A stretch of 64,000 nucleotides of DNA, taken from Acidobacteriota bacterium. GTDB lineage: Bacteria; Zixibacteria; MSB-5A5; GN15; FEB-12. The stretch lies in assembly GCA_035529075.1 (NCBI GenBank), contig DATKXK010000014.1, positions 466,807 to 530,806 of the forward strand, written 5' to 3'. Shown here piece after piece: positions 53,542 through 63,349 of the stretch; position 1 is the stretch's first letter; the number at the start of each line of letters is the position of its first letter. A model generated the notes under the pieces. The model was given only the letters and a program-made list of their open reading frames with translations. It was not told the DNA's origin and did not search any database. The position numbers and the translations under genes were made by a program.

Positions 53542-53570
53542 AAGATAGTAAATGACCGGCCCGTGCGCAA
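53542..53570 (-). promoter_or_regulatory. Possible promoter of the M29 aminopeptidase gene
   Basis: On the minus strand TTGCGC (53570-53565), 17-base spacer, TATCTT (53547-53542), ~42 bases before GTG 53500. Confidence 0.4.
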
Positions 53571-53643
53571 CCGACCATGAGACCGACCGCGCCTCCCGGC
53601 GCGAAATGATCGAACAAACCGGTTTGGCCGCTGTTACAGGGGA

Positions 53644-54402
53644 GTGGTCTCAAGTCGTTTGCGTATAGGCACGTCCGGTTTCAGCTACCGTGACTGGTTG
53701 GGCAACTTCTACCCGCAATTCTGCCCGCAAGCCGACTTCCTGAAGTTCTACGCCAGTCAGTTCGCCACCGTCGAACTGGACGTTTCCTATTATCGGATAC
53801 CGGCCGAGGCGATGGTCAAACGGTGGGTCGAGGTCACGCCGTCTCACTTTGTGTTTGCCGCCAAGTTCCCGCGCACCGTGACGCACGAAGGTGATCGCTC
53901 CGCCCGCCTGGAAGCGGCTGCCGAATTCGCTTCCGTGATGCGCGGCCTGGGCCCCAAGCTCGGTCCGTTGCTGCTGCAGTTCCCGTACAGCTTCAAACCT
54001 GACCAGCGCCCTCTGCTCGAGACAATCATCGATTCGGTTCCGACCGACCTGCGCCTTTCGGTGGAAGTGCGTAATCGTAACTGGCTGTGCGAGGATTTCT
54101 ATGCACTCCTGAAGAGGCGAAACGTGTCCCTGTGCCTGGTTGATCATCCGTGGATGCCGCGTCTGGCGGTCCAGACGGCCGACTTCCACTATGTCCGCTT
54201 CCTCGGAGATCGCAAGAAGATCAGTGAAGATTTCAGCTACGTTCGGAATGAACGTACCGACGACCTGGCCTGGTGGAGCGACCTGCTGAAACGGTTCTCC
54301 GGCAGCCCGGTTGATATCTATGCCTATTTCAACAACCACTACTCGGGGCACGCCCCCACCAGCGCCGTGCAACTGCAAAAGCTGATGGAATCCGGTTCGT
54401 AG
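53644..54402 (+). CDS. DUF72 family protein
   Basis: A 252-residue TIM-barrel-like protein of the DUF72 family (YecE type). It begins LRIGTSGFSYRDWLGNFYP and continues with TVELDVSYYRIPAEAMVKRW, FVFAAKFPRTVTHE, LGPLLLQFPYSF and ending YAYFNNHYSGHAPTSAVQL; each is characteristic. The biochemical function of DUF72 is unproven. The start GTG 53644 is close to AGGGG; a TTG at 53659 is an alternative. Confidence 0.93.
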   Translation: MVSSRLRIGTSGFSYRDWLGNFYPQFCPQADFLKFYASQFATVELDVSYYRIPAEAMVKRWVEVTPSHFVFAAKFPRTVTHEGDRSARLEAAAEFASVMRGLGPKLGPLLLQFPYSFKPDQRPLLETIIDSVPTDLRLSVEVRNRNWLCEDFYALLKRRNVSLCLVDHPWMPRLAVQTADFHYVRFLGDRKKISEDFSYVRNERTDDLAWWSDLLKRFSGSPVDIYAYFNNHYSGHAPTSAVQLQKLMESGS

Positions 54403-54475
54403 CCGGCCGCCCGTCCATCGTCGTTTCGAGGCCGGGACATCGTACGGACCGCTCGACCGGCGCACGGTGCTCCGA

Positions 54476-54504
54476 TTGACTTACTCCCGGCTGTTTCGTA
54501 TGTT
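54476..54504 (+). promoter_or_regulatory. Promoter of the glycosyltransferase-like gene
   Basis: TTGACT (54476-54481), 17-base spacer, TATGTT (54499-54504). Transcription would begin near 54511, leaving a leader of about 11 bases. Confidence 0.6.
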
Positions 54505-54521
54505 TGCAGGATTCGGGAGGG

Positions 54522-55727
54522 ATGGTGTCGTCAGCCAAGAAGGTCAGTTTTCTCTATACGAACATCGGGCGTGGGCATCCGTTCTACCTCGACGGTATTA
54601 TCGATGAGCTGGTGCATCGGGGTCACGTAAAACTGGTCCGGTGTCAGAGTGATGTCTTCGAGATGTCCCGTGGGCTGTCGCGCCTGGCCTGGCGCACGGC
54701 GAATGTACTCTACCGAAAAGGGTCCTCGGGCGGGATTGCCGGTAAGGTGTACGGGGCGATTCGGTCGGACACTGATTACAATCGACCCGGACTGATGCTT
54801 CACGTCATGGGACGTGATATCCGCAGGGCCCATCTGTCCGGCGCGGAACCACTGGTCGTGGCTCACCCGATCCTCGTGGGCATTCTCCGCGGGAGAGAGA
54901 ACTTGGTTTACCAGCATGGCGAAGTCGCAGCTCCGTCCGAATCGCTCGTGATGGGTGCTTCGACCGTGCTCGTGCCCGTGAGCCGGGTGGCGGAGTCATT
55001 CGTCGAGGCGGGATACGCCAGGGATCAGGTGGTTGTCAGCGGCCTGTGCATCGAACCCGCAATAGCCAGACAGGCTGCTGACAGTTACGAGCTTCGCATG
55101 GAGCGGCTGGCGTCCTCGGCGGTGTTGACCGGCGCCTTTTTCTCATCAGGCGCAGAGCCCGCGATTCACGTCGACAAACTTGTCGAGGCCGCCGTCTCAG
55201 CGGTCTCGGCAGGGGGCCGCGCGGTCCTGTTTGCTCGCCGTGGCGGCCGGGTGGCAAGAGTTGCAGCCGGGGAGTTCAGGCGACTGTGCCGGCATTTGGA
55301 GATTGTCGATCCCTGCGACCAGATCCCTGCGGATCTGCCGGGAGCTACTCTGGTGACGTATTCGTCGAGAAGGGAAGAAGCGTCGTTGTCCTCGAAGTTG
55401 TTCCCCTTATTCGACTACCTGGTGGCGCCCTCGCATGAACGCACCAACTGGGCGCTCGGGCTGGGCTTGCCGATGTTCGCCGTGGGGCCAACCATCGGGC
55501 CGTTTGCGCCCCGCAACATGCAGGTTCTGCTCGACCACGGTGTGGCTGAGATGCTGGACAGCAGCGCGGCCGCCCGGGAACTGGGGCCGACAGTCCATCA
55601 GCTTCGTGAAAGCGGCCGTCTGGCGGCTATGGCCGGAGCAGGCTGGGAGAAATATCCGATCAACGGCTTTGAGCGCATCGCCCAATTACTGCAAAGCAGG
55701 TACGGCGAACAGCCGGCCGATCACTGA
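54522..55727 (+). CDS. Glycosyltransferase-like (GT-B fold) protein
   Basis: A 401-residue protein that looks like a GT-B glycosyltransferase. The N-terminal VSFLYTNIGRGHPFYLDGII resembles the Gly-x-Gly-His start of MurG/MGDG-synthase-like enzymes. A middle LVVAHPILVGILRG leads to a C-terminal domain with YLVAPSHERTNWALGLGLPMFAVGPTIGPFA, given in part, like the donor-site region where unclaimed or hidden buildup of monomers is sensed. A clear donor-binding motif is missing, so substrate is unknown. ATG 54522 sits one base after GGGAGG, and GTG 54525 four after, so either start is possible. The MFS gene follows after 27 bases. Confidence 0.55.
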   Translation: MVSSAKKVSFLYTNIGRGHPFYLDGIIDELVHRGHVKLVRCQSDVFEMSRGLSRLAWRTANVLYRKGSSGGIAGKVYGAIRSDTDYNRPGLMLHVMGRDIRRAHLSGAEPLVVAHPILVGILRGRENLVYQHGEVAAPSESLVMGASTVLVPVSRVAESFVEAGYARDQVVVSGLCIEPAIARQAADSYELRMERLASSAVLTGAFFSSGAEPAIHVDKLVEAAVSAVSAGGRAVLFARRGGRVARVAAGEFRRLCRHLEIVDPCDQIPADLPGATLVTYSSRREEASLSSKLFPLFDYLVAPSHERTNWALGLGLPMFAVGPTIGPFAPRNMQVLLDHGVAEMLDSSAAARELGPTVHQLRESGRLAAMAGAGWEKYPINGFERIAQLLQSRYGEQPADH

Positions 55728-55754
55728 CAGTCGTACGGCATCCGGGAAGAAACC

Positions 55755-56984
55755 GTGATTCAAAGGTTGACAGCTTTTTTTGCCCAGTTTGACCGGAATC
55801 TCTGGATTCTGGCCTGTGGCTGGTTCGTCGGCGCCCTCGGTTTCGCCGCCTCGATCCCGTTCATAGCGATCTACTTCCACAACGTCCTCGGCATGAGCAC
55901 AACCGAGATCGGCCTGTTTTTTGGTGCTATGGCCATAGTGCGATCGGTCTCTCAGGCCGTCGGCGGCGAAATGTCCGACAGAATAGGCCGATCACTGCTG
56001 CTTGTGCACACGCAGTGGGTTCGAGCCATTAGCTTCTTCTTTCTCGCTCTGGTTATCCAGTACAACATGGGTTTCTGGTGGGTGGCAGGACTGCTCACGG
56101 TCAACTCCATCGTCGGCTCGGCTTTTATGCCGGCGGTCAACGCCATGGTCGCCGATATTCTTCCGCCGGAGAAGCGCCTGGACGGCTATGCGATCTCCCG
56201 TTCGGCAGGCAATCTCGGGTGGGCGGCCGGGCCGGCTATCGGAGGTTTTCTGGCGGCGCACTCGTACGCCATCCTGTTCCATATGTCGGCCGTCATCACT
56301 TTGATCTCGGCCGGTGTTTTCTGGCTTTTCCTTAAAGTGCCGCGCCCCTCCCGTTCTCAGGAGCAATTCAGGTTCTCGGACCTGATGGCCGTACGGAACG
56401 ACCGGAACCTGGCCCGCCACGTGGTGCTCATTCTGTGCCTGTACCTGGTTGTAGCGCAGTTGGTGGCGCCGTTTTCGGTCTATACGGTGGAAATGGTGGG
56501 GATTCCCGAATCCCGCCTGGGCCTGCTGTTCGCCGTCAACGGACTGATGGTCGCCCTGCTGCAGATCCCCGTCACGCGTATTCTGGCACCGCTGCGCTTC
56601 ACGTCACAACTTGCGCTGGGGGCACTTCTTTACTTCATCGGATACGGAGCGCTCGGCCTGCTGACGGACTACGGCTTCTTCATGCTGATCATCGTGGTGG
56701 TCACGACCGGCGAGATGTTCATGTCCCCGCCGTCTCTCACTCTTACTTCGCGGCTGGCTCCGGAGGGTCGCATGGGCCGGTACATGGGTGTATACGGTTT
56801 CTTCGTGACCGCCGGATGGTCGCTCGGTCCCCTGTATGGCGGCATCTTCCTTGACGCCTTTGAGGCCGACCCGGCGCTGGCCTGGTTTTTGATTTCCCTT
56901 CTCGCCCTTGTCGCCTGCGCCGGGTATCTCTGGTTCGGGCAGCGGTTGCCGTTCAAGTTCAACCACAAAAGCTCGGCTGAATAA
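55755..56984 (+). CDS. MFS transporter
   Basis: A 409-residue protein with twelve hydrophobic segments. Between helices 2 and 3 is GGEMSDRIGRSLLL, the major-facilitator loop motif (Gly-x3-Asp-Arg-x-Gly-Arg). A central loop (KVPRPSRSQEQFRFSDL) separates the two halves. The start GTG 55755 follows GGGAAGAAA. It is likely co-transcribed with the preceding glycosyltransferase-like gene. Drug or sugar efflux is possible; the substrate is not evident. Confidence 0.92.
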   Translation: MIQRLTAFFAQFDRNLWILACGWFVGALGFAASIPFIAIYFHNVLGMSTTEIGLFFGAMAIVRSVSQAVGGEMSDRIGRSLLLVHTQWVRAISFFFLALVIQYNMGFWWVAGLLTVNSIVGSAFMPAVNAMVADILPPEKRLDGYAISRSAGNLGWAAGPAIGGFLAAHSYAILFHMSAVITLISAGVFWLFLKVPRPSRSQEQFRFSDLMAVRNDRNLARHVVLILCLYLVVAQLVAPFSVYTVEMVGIPESRLGLLFAVNGLMVALLQIPVTRILAPLRFTSQLALGALLYFIGYGALGLLTDYGFFMLIIVVVTTGEMFMSPPSLTLTSRLAPEGRMGRYMGVYGFFVTAGWSLGPLYGGIFLDAFEADPALAWFLISLLALVACAGYLWFGQRLPFKFNHKSSAE

Positions 56985-57034
56985 CGCTCAGGAACACAGG
57001 GGAGGGGAGGCGGCCGGGCGCCAGATCGCAGCCG

Positions 57035-58138
57035 TTACCGCCGGGCAAGCACAAATCCCCGGTAAAGCTGCTGATCCAGAAAGTACTGGACCAGGAAGAG
57101 CGTGTCGTTTCGCACGCCCGCACCGAACAGCCCGTTGGGATTGCGCACTGTATCACAGTCACTGTAGGGGAAGTTCGGCAGCAGGGCTTCAATGAGCACA
57201 CCCTCGTCAGTCAGGGTGACCCTGCCGGCGATGTCGCAGAATACCCGCTCGGACTCCGACTGGCGGTCCGTGTCCAGGTAGATGAAGTGACCCGATATCG
57301 ACCGGACGTCCACGACAACATACTGATTAAACGTGTCGGCCGATTCCGTATCGAAATGTTCGATCAGCGTGCACGTCCCGTTATACAGGCTGTCCAGAGA
57401 GTCCGGCAGGTCCAGGGCGACAAAGTCGGCCGACGAAGTGTCGATGGCTACCTGGTTTTGCACCACAATCGGTCCCGTCGTCACTTTGGCGGGCACCGCC
57501 GTTTTGATCGTTGAGTCGGTGGAGATGATCACGATGGAAGTGTCGTCGTTAAAGCGGACGTGGTTCTCCCAGGCCACGGTGTCGAAACCGGTGCCGTAGA
57601 TCGTAACGGGTGCCCCGACGGGAGCGCTGACGGGGGCGAATCCGGCGATGACCGGCGCCGGAGGCGGCGTGCGAGTCGTGAATGACCAGCTGAAATCCGC
57701 CGGCAGCCGGTTGCCGCTCTCGTCCGTGATATCACGCGTCAGTGTCACCGTGTAGACGGTACTGTACTCAAGCCGCGCCCAGAGGGTGGTACAGGCGACC
57801 TGTGTACGGCAGACCTGGCGCTCGGCTTCGATTTCGGGGATGATAACAAAGGTCTGGGGTGTGATCGAACCGGGCTTGATGTCCTCGGAGAAACGAACCT
57901 GGATGGGTTCCTTGGCCTCCACCCACGTGTCACCGTCGGGAGGGGCGTACGACAGGATCACGGGAACAACAGTATCCGGGGGCAGGATGCTTTCAACCGG
58001 GCGAGGGTTCTCACCCTCGCTGCCGCAGGAGCCGATCAGGGTCGGGACAGCCCCCGCGAGCAGCAGGCACAAGACGGCCCGACGGCGGGCCGCGCACGGC
58101 TTCCTGTTGCGGCGCTTTGGTAAAGACAACCTGGTCAT
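57035..58138 (-). CDS. Lipoprotein with Big_5-like and IPT/TIG-like Ig domains
   Basis: A 367-residue exported protein. A basic n-region and hydrophobic core end in a lipobox, LIGSC, near 34-38. A bacterial Ig-like domain (Big_5/SbsA type: PVILSYAPPDGDTWVEAKEPIQVRFS in part, DITDESGNRLPADFSWSFTT) covers ~58-150. An IPT/TIG domain (PVIAGFAPVSAPVGAPVTIYGTGFD in part) covers ~155-245, and a ~110-residue C-terminal domain I do not recognise follows. Its ATG overlaps the stop of the upstream giant secreted protein (ATGA), so it is the last gene of that operon and may anchor or accompany those proteins at the surface. Confidence 0.8.
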   Translation of the reverse strand: MTRLSLPKRRNRKPCAARRRAVLCLLLAGAVPTLIGSCGSEGENPRPVESILPPDTVVPVILSYAPPDGDTWVEAKEPIQVRFSEDIKPGSITPQTFVIIPEIEAERQVCRTQVACTTLWARLEYSTVYTVTLTRDITDESGNRLPADFSWSFTTRTPPPAPVIAGFAPVSAPVGAPVTIYGTGFDTVAWENHVRFNDDTSIVIISTDSTIKTAVPAKVTTGPIVVQNQVAIDTSSADFVALDLPDSLDSLYNGTCTLIEHFDTESADTFNQYVVVDVRSISGHFIYLDTDRQSESERVFCDIAGRVTLTDEGVLIEALLPNFPYSDCDTVRNPNGLFGAGVRNDTLFLVQYFLDQQLYRGFVLARR

Positions 58139-60699
58139 TTTAGTATTACGAACTTGCCTATTTGTGTTCGTCCCTCGGACTCGATCACGTAATAGTAGAT
58201 GCCCGACTCAACGAGTTGCGTGTTGCGCGTAATCATATCCCAGCTGTCGTGCATGGACGCCGGTCCGCCTTCGGGATAGTAGTGCTCCAGGACGCGGATT
58301 AGATCGCCGTCGATCGAATGGATAGATATCGTGCACACCGGCGGCAGGTTGCTGAAGTGGATCCGTCTTGACCGCGCCGGAATCTCCATGCCGTCGCGGT
58401 TCTCATACCCGAGCTGCGAGTAGCGGCCGTCCCATCGCCACGGATTCGGATAGACGAAAGCGTCAAGCTGATACTTCGTGACCGTGTCGGCCGGTGTCTG
58501 GGCCATTTCCAGGACAAGGTTGTTCAGCGGGTCACTCTCCTTGGAAGGAATATTCCCGCCGGCGAACCCGAAGTCGTAGGCGCTCACGGCCACCCAGTAC
58601 GGGATGGTCGGAAGCAGGCTGTCGAAGACGTATTCGTACTCGTGGTACTTGGGAAAAGGCTCACCGTGCTCGTACGTAACGTCCTCATCTCTCCAGGTGG
58701 ACGGGTCGGTCCCCGGATCGACGGCGTTCGGGTAAAGCTTATGGATGTTATCCATGCAGCAGAGGCTGGATGCGTTGTAGCTGTGCGGCTCGAAGTGGTA
58801 CAGGGTATCATTGATGTTCATGGGGTTGAGCCGCGTGTAGAACCTGGGGTCAAAGTCCGGATTATGGTACAACTGGCGAAGAGAATCCAGAGTAAAGGGA
58901 ACGTCTTCGTTGATCCACGAGTAAGTTTCGTACAGACCTTTGGTCCACCGGAAGCGGTCGTAGTTCTCGCGGTCGTAGACGCTCAGCAGGGTCAGGCTGG
59001 ACCGCCTGTCGTCGAGCGCCACGTACACCCGGTATCCTTCGAAGTCGAGCAGGTTCGTAAAGGGATCGCGCTGTGTTTCCGTGTAGTAACCATTCCACCT
59101 GATCGTCAGCTTGCCCTCACTCGGGATGACGCGGAGCATCGGCGACTGCGGGGGACCGTCGGCTCTGAAGTCGGCCACGCCGTCACCGCGGTACCACGTG
59201 GTGTCCACTCCACAGACGCGGTATTCTCCCCGGTACCCGTCACCGTCGGTGTCGACCCCGGGGTTGTCGTAAATCCAGCCCGCCCAGCGGGCATTGAGGG
59301 CCAGGTTAGAGAAGTTGAGAGTCCGGTAGTACGGCGACGGATCGTAGAGCCGGTAGTAGGAGCTGAAATCCCACGGATTGACGTGGACGTCCGTGCCGCC
59401 GACGACCGCCAGGGCGATGGTTTTCGACTCTCCCGCGCGCATATCAAACGGCCCGGCGGAGATCAGATAAAAGGGGCGGGCATGGATGGCGTGATCGAAC
59501 GAACTGGGCGGCGGAGGCAGCCACCCGGCAGAGTATTGGTTCACCGCCGTCCACAGCTGGTCGTAGTCGATCTCCGGGTTGGCCAGATAGTAGTACATCT
59601 CATTGTCCTTGACGGGCTCGGTCAAATGGGGCAGATAGTCCCTGAACGGCAGGTCAAGGGTCGGTCGCAGGCGCGGGCTGAAGCGCGGGCCCCAGAATCC
59701 GAGTTCCGACGTCCAGTTGAAATTGACACTCCAGTCATCCGAGGGTACGCCGAGGATGCGCATGCCCACTGCCGCCCGTGGAGAGTAATGCATCCAACTG
59801 GCCCCGACCGGATCCCCGTCAGCATCCATCTGGTAGGCGACATTGAGAGTGTCGACGTATTCACAACCTTCAGGGGCGGGATACTCGTCGAGGAATCCCA
59901 CCACGTCATCCATCTGGCTCAAGGTGTAGTCGAACTCGCCGTGGTAATTGACGCCGCCGTGGGCCCGGAAGCCGACGTACATTTCCTTGAGGTGCTTGGT
60001 GCCGATATTCTGTAGCCGAAACTCGAAAAGGATAAAGTCATCGATATTCTCACCCGCCCAGGCCATGGACTTCTGTACGACCCGTATTCCCAGCGGCAGG
60101 TGAGCGCGGAGGTCCGGCGAGGCATACACGTGAAACGTGTCCAGGTATTCGCTGATTATGTCCATTTGCGAGTTTGCCTCGGGATCAAACTTGGGATGGT
60201 TGACATCTATCGACCGGTAACGGAAGTCTCCCAGTGGGCCCTCTTCCGGGTAGAACTCGGCGTTGCCGGTGCTGACAAGGGTGTCATAGCCGACAATTGC
60301 GCCGAGCAGCAGAGTGCCGTTCATCTGGTACCGGATATTGCTGCCTCGCGGGTAGTGAACGGTGGCTATCTTTTCGCCGGAGAACGGGTCCCTGGTCCAC
60401 TGGCTCCAGTAGTAATCCGCCCAGCCGAAATTGCCGGAGTTGCCCAGGACCATCTGGACGTTGTTCTGGTTGTGCACGGTCAGCCGCCTTTTGGGAAGGG
60501 CCGCCGAGGCGCGGGGAACGATATCCGGCCTGCCCGGGTGCCAGGGGTCGGATGAAATCGTATTGGCCGTATCGACGAGCCCGACAGTGGGTGGCGAGGG
60601 CAGATTTCGGCCCGGTGCCTCAGTGCCCCCCAGAAGAATCACGACGGCCAGGAAAATCGATGCGAGTGCGATGTGCGCCGTTCCAGGATGCGTAAGAAT
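58135..60699 (-). CDS. Very large secreted protein with C-terminal sorting-like (FlgD/T9SS-type) domain, paralogue 3
   Basis: An ~854-residue exported protein, one of three tandem paralogues. An Ig/FN3-like domain (LRVIPSEGKLTIRWNGYYTE ... DFEGYRVYVALDD) lies near 535-600, with calcium-loop-like DTDGDGYRG just before it. The last ~95 residues begin FVYPNPW and end SGIYYYVIESEGRTQIGKFVILK (part), as in FlgD-Ig or type IX secretion tail domains. Start: the first standard codon, GTG 60642, cuts into the signal peptide core. ATT 60699, eight bases behind AGAGG, restores a full hydrophobic signal (IALASIFLAVVILLGGTEA). It is 12 bases from the previous stop. Confidence 0.75.
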   Translation of the reverse strand: MLTHPGTAHIALASIFLAVVILLGGTEAPGRNLPSPPTVGLVDTANTISSDPWHPGRPDIVPRASAALPKRRLTVHNQNNVQMVLGNSGNFGWADYYWSQWTRDPFSGEKIATVHYPRGSNIRYQMNGTLLLGAIVGYDTLVSTGNAEFYPEEGPLGDFRYRSIDVNHPKFDPEANSQMDIISEYLDTFHVYASPDLRAHLPLGIRVVQKSMAWAGENIDDFILFEFRLQNIGTKHLKEMYVGFRAHGGVNYHGEFDYTLSQMDDVVGFLDEYPAPEGCEYVDTLNVAYQMDADGDPVGASWMHYSPRAAVGMRILGVPSDDWSVNFNWTSELGFWGPRFSPRLRPTLDLPFRDYLPHLTEPVKDNEMYYYLANPEIDYDQLWTAVNQYSAGWLPPPPSSFDHAIHARPFYLISAGPFDMRAGESKTIALAVVGGTDVHVNPWDFSSYYRLYDPSPYYRTLNFSNLALNARWAGWIYDNPGVDTDGDGYRGEYRVCGVDTTWYRGDGVADFRADGPPQSPMLRVIPSEGKLTIRWNGYYTETQRDPFTNLLDFEGYRVYVALDDRRSSLTLLSVYDRENYDRFRWTKGLYETYSWINEDVPFTLDSLRQLYHNPDFDPRFYTRLNPMNINDTLYHFEPHSYNASSLCCMDNIHKLYPNAVDPGTDPSTWRDEDVTYEHGEPFPKYHEYEYVFDSLLPTIPYWVAVSAYDFGFAGGNIPSKESDPLNNLVLEMAQTPADTVTKYQLDAFVYPNPWRWDGRYSQLGYENRDGMEIPARSRRIHFSNLPPVCTISIHSIDGDLIRVLEHYYPEGGPASMHDSWDMITRNTQLVESGIYYYVIESEGRTQIGKFVILK

Positions 60700-60711
60700 G
60701 GTCAGGTCCTC

Positions 60712-63330
60712 TCAGTGAATAATTACCAACTTGCCAATCTGGTGGCGGTTCTCCGATTCCACCACCCAATAATATAAACCAGAAACGACCAGCTGAGTGT
60801 TCCGAGTAATTAAATCCCAGCTGTCGTGCATGGCGCCGGGCGCGCCCTTCTCGAATTGGTGCTCCCATTCGCGAACCAGGTCGCCATCAAGGCTGTATAT
60901 ACTAATCCGACACCGATAAGGCAAGTTCGCAAAGTGAATTCGCCGCACGCGATCGTCGGGCCGGTCGCGCATTGTGGTCCTTCTGCCCTCAAATCCCCTG
61001 GAGCGGTACCCCTCATCGAGGCGATACGGGTTCGGGTAGATGTAAACGTCAAGCCGGTGCGCCTCGACCGTATCAGCCGGCGACTGCGCGAACTCCACGA
61101 CGTGGTTGTTGACCGGATCGGTCTCCAGCGCCGGCAGGCCCACCGCCGGAGAGCCGAAGTCAAAGGCGGTCACGGCGATGTAATAGGGGATGGTTGCCAG
61201 AAGCCTGTCATACACGTATTCGTACTCATAGTACGACGGGAGCGGCACTCCGTGCTCGCGTGTGACCTCGTTTTCGGACCACAGCCTGGGATCGGACGGC
61301 GGCGGGCTGACGATTTCCGGATATGCTTTGCGGATGCCGTTGGGCAGGCCCAGGTCGGATACATTGAAATCCTGTTTTTCGAAGTAGTAGACCTCACCGT
61401 CAAAACGGAAGGGGTTTGCCCGCGTCCAGTGCAGCGGGTCGAAATCAGGGTTGCCGAACATCCGCTGCAATGAATCCAGCGTAAACGGCGTTTCCTCGAG
61501 GACCCATGCGGGGATGCCCTCCGAGTCGTCCTTCCACCGGTAGCGGCTGTAGTTCTGGCGGTCGTACGAAGCAAGCAGGGTGAAACTCTGGTCCCGTTCG
61601 TCAAGGCCCGCGTACACCCGATATCCTTCGAAATCCGGCATTCCCAGGAACGGATCATCCTCGGTTTCGGAGTAATAGCCGTTCCAGCGGATGGTGAGCC
61701 TGCCTACGCTTGGGATTACCCGCAAGAGGGGCGCCGGAGGCGGCCCCGCGCCGCTGAAGTCAGGGACGCCGTCACCTTCGTACCAGTAGAGATCCAGACC
61801 CGTGGTGTCAATTGAATCGACCGGCACGCCCATGGTGTCCTGGCCGCAAATCCGGTACCGGCCGCGGTCTCCGTCTCCGTCGGTGTCCAGGCCCGGCGTA
61901 TCGTACACCCAGGAGGCCCAGCGGGCGTTCAGCGCGAGTTTCGAGAAGTCCAGGGTGTTGTAAAAGGTCTGCGGTTCACGGGGGTTGAACAGGTCCGCAA
62001 ATGCGGTTGGACTCGCATGAAAGTTCTCTCCGCCGACCCAGGCAAAAGACACCGGCAGCACCTGACCGGGTTCGATATCAAAAGGTCCGAACGAGAGCAG
62101 GTAGCGGCAGTCGTAGCCGTTGGCCAGATCTGCGGCTTCGGAAGGTGGGGGCAGCCAGCCGTCACCGGAATGGTCTACGGCGGTGAAGTACAGATCATAG
62201 TCGAATTCCTTATGACTCAGGAGGTAGTACCTGTTTCGATCACCTTCCGGCGTGCCCAGGCGGCTGCCGAAACTGCGGAATGGATCGCCCGTGACACCGC
62301 GTCGGCGGGGGCCGAAGTCGCGCGCCTGATCGTAATAGTCGGTGGCCCACCAGTTGAAGGAAAATTCCAGCGTATCGGCCGGGGTTCTCACGACGCGCGC
62401 TCCGATGACACTCCGGACTGACCGATAGTCCCACGCTCCGCCGATCGGGTCGCCGTCGTTATCCCCATGGTAGGCAATGTTGACCGTGTCAATGAAATTG
62501 CAGCCCTCCGGGGCCGGGTGGGACCTGAGAAAACCGACCACGTCATCGTTCCAGCCCACCTCGCTTCGCCGGGTTATGTGAAACGCGTCCCCGTCCACCC
62601 AGATTCCCATGTAGACTTTGCGCAGGCGTTCGGTCCCGATGTTCTCAATCTGGTAGTCGAAAAGAATGAAATCATCGGCGTAGTCATAGCTCCACGCCAT
62701 GGAGAGCTGCGAGACCTTTATGCCCAGCGGCTTGTGGAGACGGAGATCAACCGGGTCCTGGCCGGTAAGCCCCACGTCCGTTAACGTATCGTAGTACTCG
62801 CAGTAAATGTCCTGCTCCGAATACGCGGTCATCGAGGATTGCGGATTGTAGAACTTGCTATTGATGTCGATCGAGTTGTACTTGAACCTGCCGCCCAGGT
62901 TGGGCTCCTCCGGCCAGAATTCGCTGGTCTCGTAAAAATCCTCCGAACCCACGGAAACCACCGTGTCCCTTCCGATAACGGCCCCGATCCAGAAGGCCCC
63001 GACCCAAAGGTACGTCAGTTCAGAGTTTCTGGGATAGGTGCAGGAAGGAATAAGTTCGCCGGTGAAGGGATCGGGGATGATATCGCCGAAAGTGCCGAAG
63101 GTGCCGTTGTTGGCCAGCGCCAACTGAATCTGGCCCCGGTTGTGCGCGGTGTACAGGATCTGCGGCGCGGCCAGAGCTATTCGCTGCCGGTAAGCGTGAC
63201 TCGCCTCGACTTTTGAGGTCCCGACCTCATGCCGGGCAGCACATTTGCCGGATACAACTACAACTAAGGCCGCCCCCGCCAGAAATCGAAGACGGCCTCT
63301 CCTGAACACTGAGCTTATCATGCAGGCCAA
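60712..63330 (-). CDS. Very large secreted protein with C-terminal sorting-like (FlgD/T9SS-type) domain, paralogue 2
   Basis: An 872-residue exported protein. The signal peptide is near 10-30 (RRGRLRFLAGAALVVVVSG). Its body shares block after block with paralogue 3: SMAW...DDFILFDYQIENIGTERL, DDVVGFLRSHPAPEGC, FSKLALNARWASWVYDTPGLDTDGDGDRG (part), LRVIPSVGRLTIRWNGYYSE, and DFEGYRVYAGLDERDQSF. The C-terminal domain starts YIYPNPYR and ends SGLYYWVVESENRHQIGKLVIIH (part). The start is TTG 63330 (AGGA four to five bases upstream) or ATG 63321. Function unknown; a secreted, surface-attached repeat family is the best description. Confidence 0.8.
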   Translation of the reverse strand: MACMISSVFRRGRLRFLAGAALVVVVSGKCAARHEVGTSKVEASHAYRQRIALAAPQILYTAHNRGQIQLALANNGTFGTFGDIIPDPFTGELIPSCTYPRNSELTYLWVGAFWIGAVIGRDTVVSVGSEDFYETSEFWPEEPNLGGRFKYNSIDINSKFYNPQSSMTAYSEQDIYCEYYDTLTDVGLTGQDPVDLRLHKPLGIKVSQLSMAWSYDYADDFILFDYQIENIGTERLRKVYMGIWVDGDAFHITRRSEVGWNDDVVGFLRSHPAPEGCNFIDTVNIAYHGDNDGDPIGGAWDYRSVRSVIGARVVRTPADTLEFSFNWWATDYYDQARDFGPRRRGVTGDPFRSFGSRLGTPEGDRNRYYLLSHKEFDYDLYFTAVDHSGDGWLPPPSEAADLANGYDCRYLLSFGPFDIEPGQVLPVSFAWVGGENFHASPTAFADLFNPREPQTFYNTLDFSKLALNARWASWVYDTPGLDTDGDGDRGRYRICGQDTMGVPVDSIDTTGLDLYWYEGDGVPDFSGAGPPPAPLLRVIPSVGRLTIRWNGYYSETEDDPFLGMPDFEGYRVYAGLDERDQSFTLLASYDRQNYSRYRWKDDSEGIPAWVLEETPFTLDSLQRMFGNPDFDPLHWTRANPFRFDGEVYYFEKQDFNVSDLGLPNGIRKAYPEIVSPPPSDPRLWSENEVTREHGVPLPSYYEYEYVYDRLLATIPYYIAVTAFDFGSPAVGLPALETDPVNNHVVEFAQSPADTVEAHRLDVYIYPNPYRLDEGYRSRGFEGRRTTMRDRPDDRVRRIHFANLPYRCRISIYSLDGDLVREWEHQFEKGAPGAMHDSWDLITRNTQLVVSGLYYWVVESENRHQIGKLVIIH

Positions 63331-63349
63331 CAGGTCCTGAATTCAAGGG

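Noticed and set aside
58642..60015. 457-codon plus-strand frame opposite the large secreted paralogue
   Set aside because: The product is Val/Arg/Gly-rich without domains; the opposite strand carries a clear paralogous protein.
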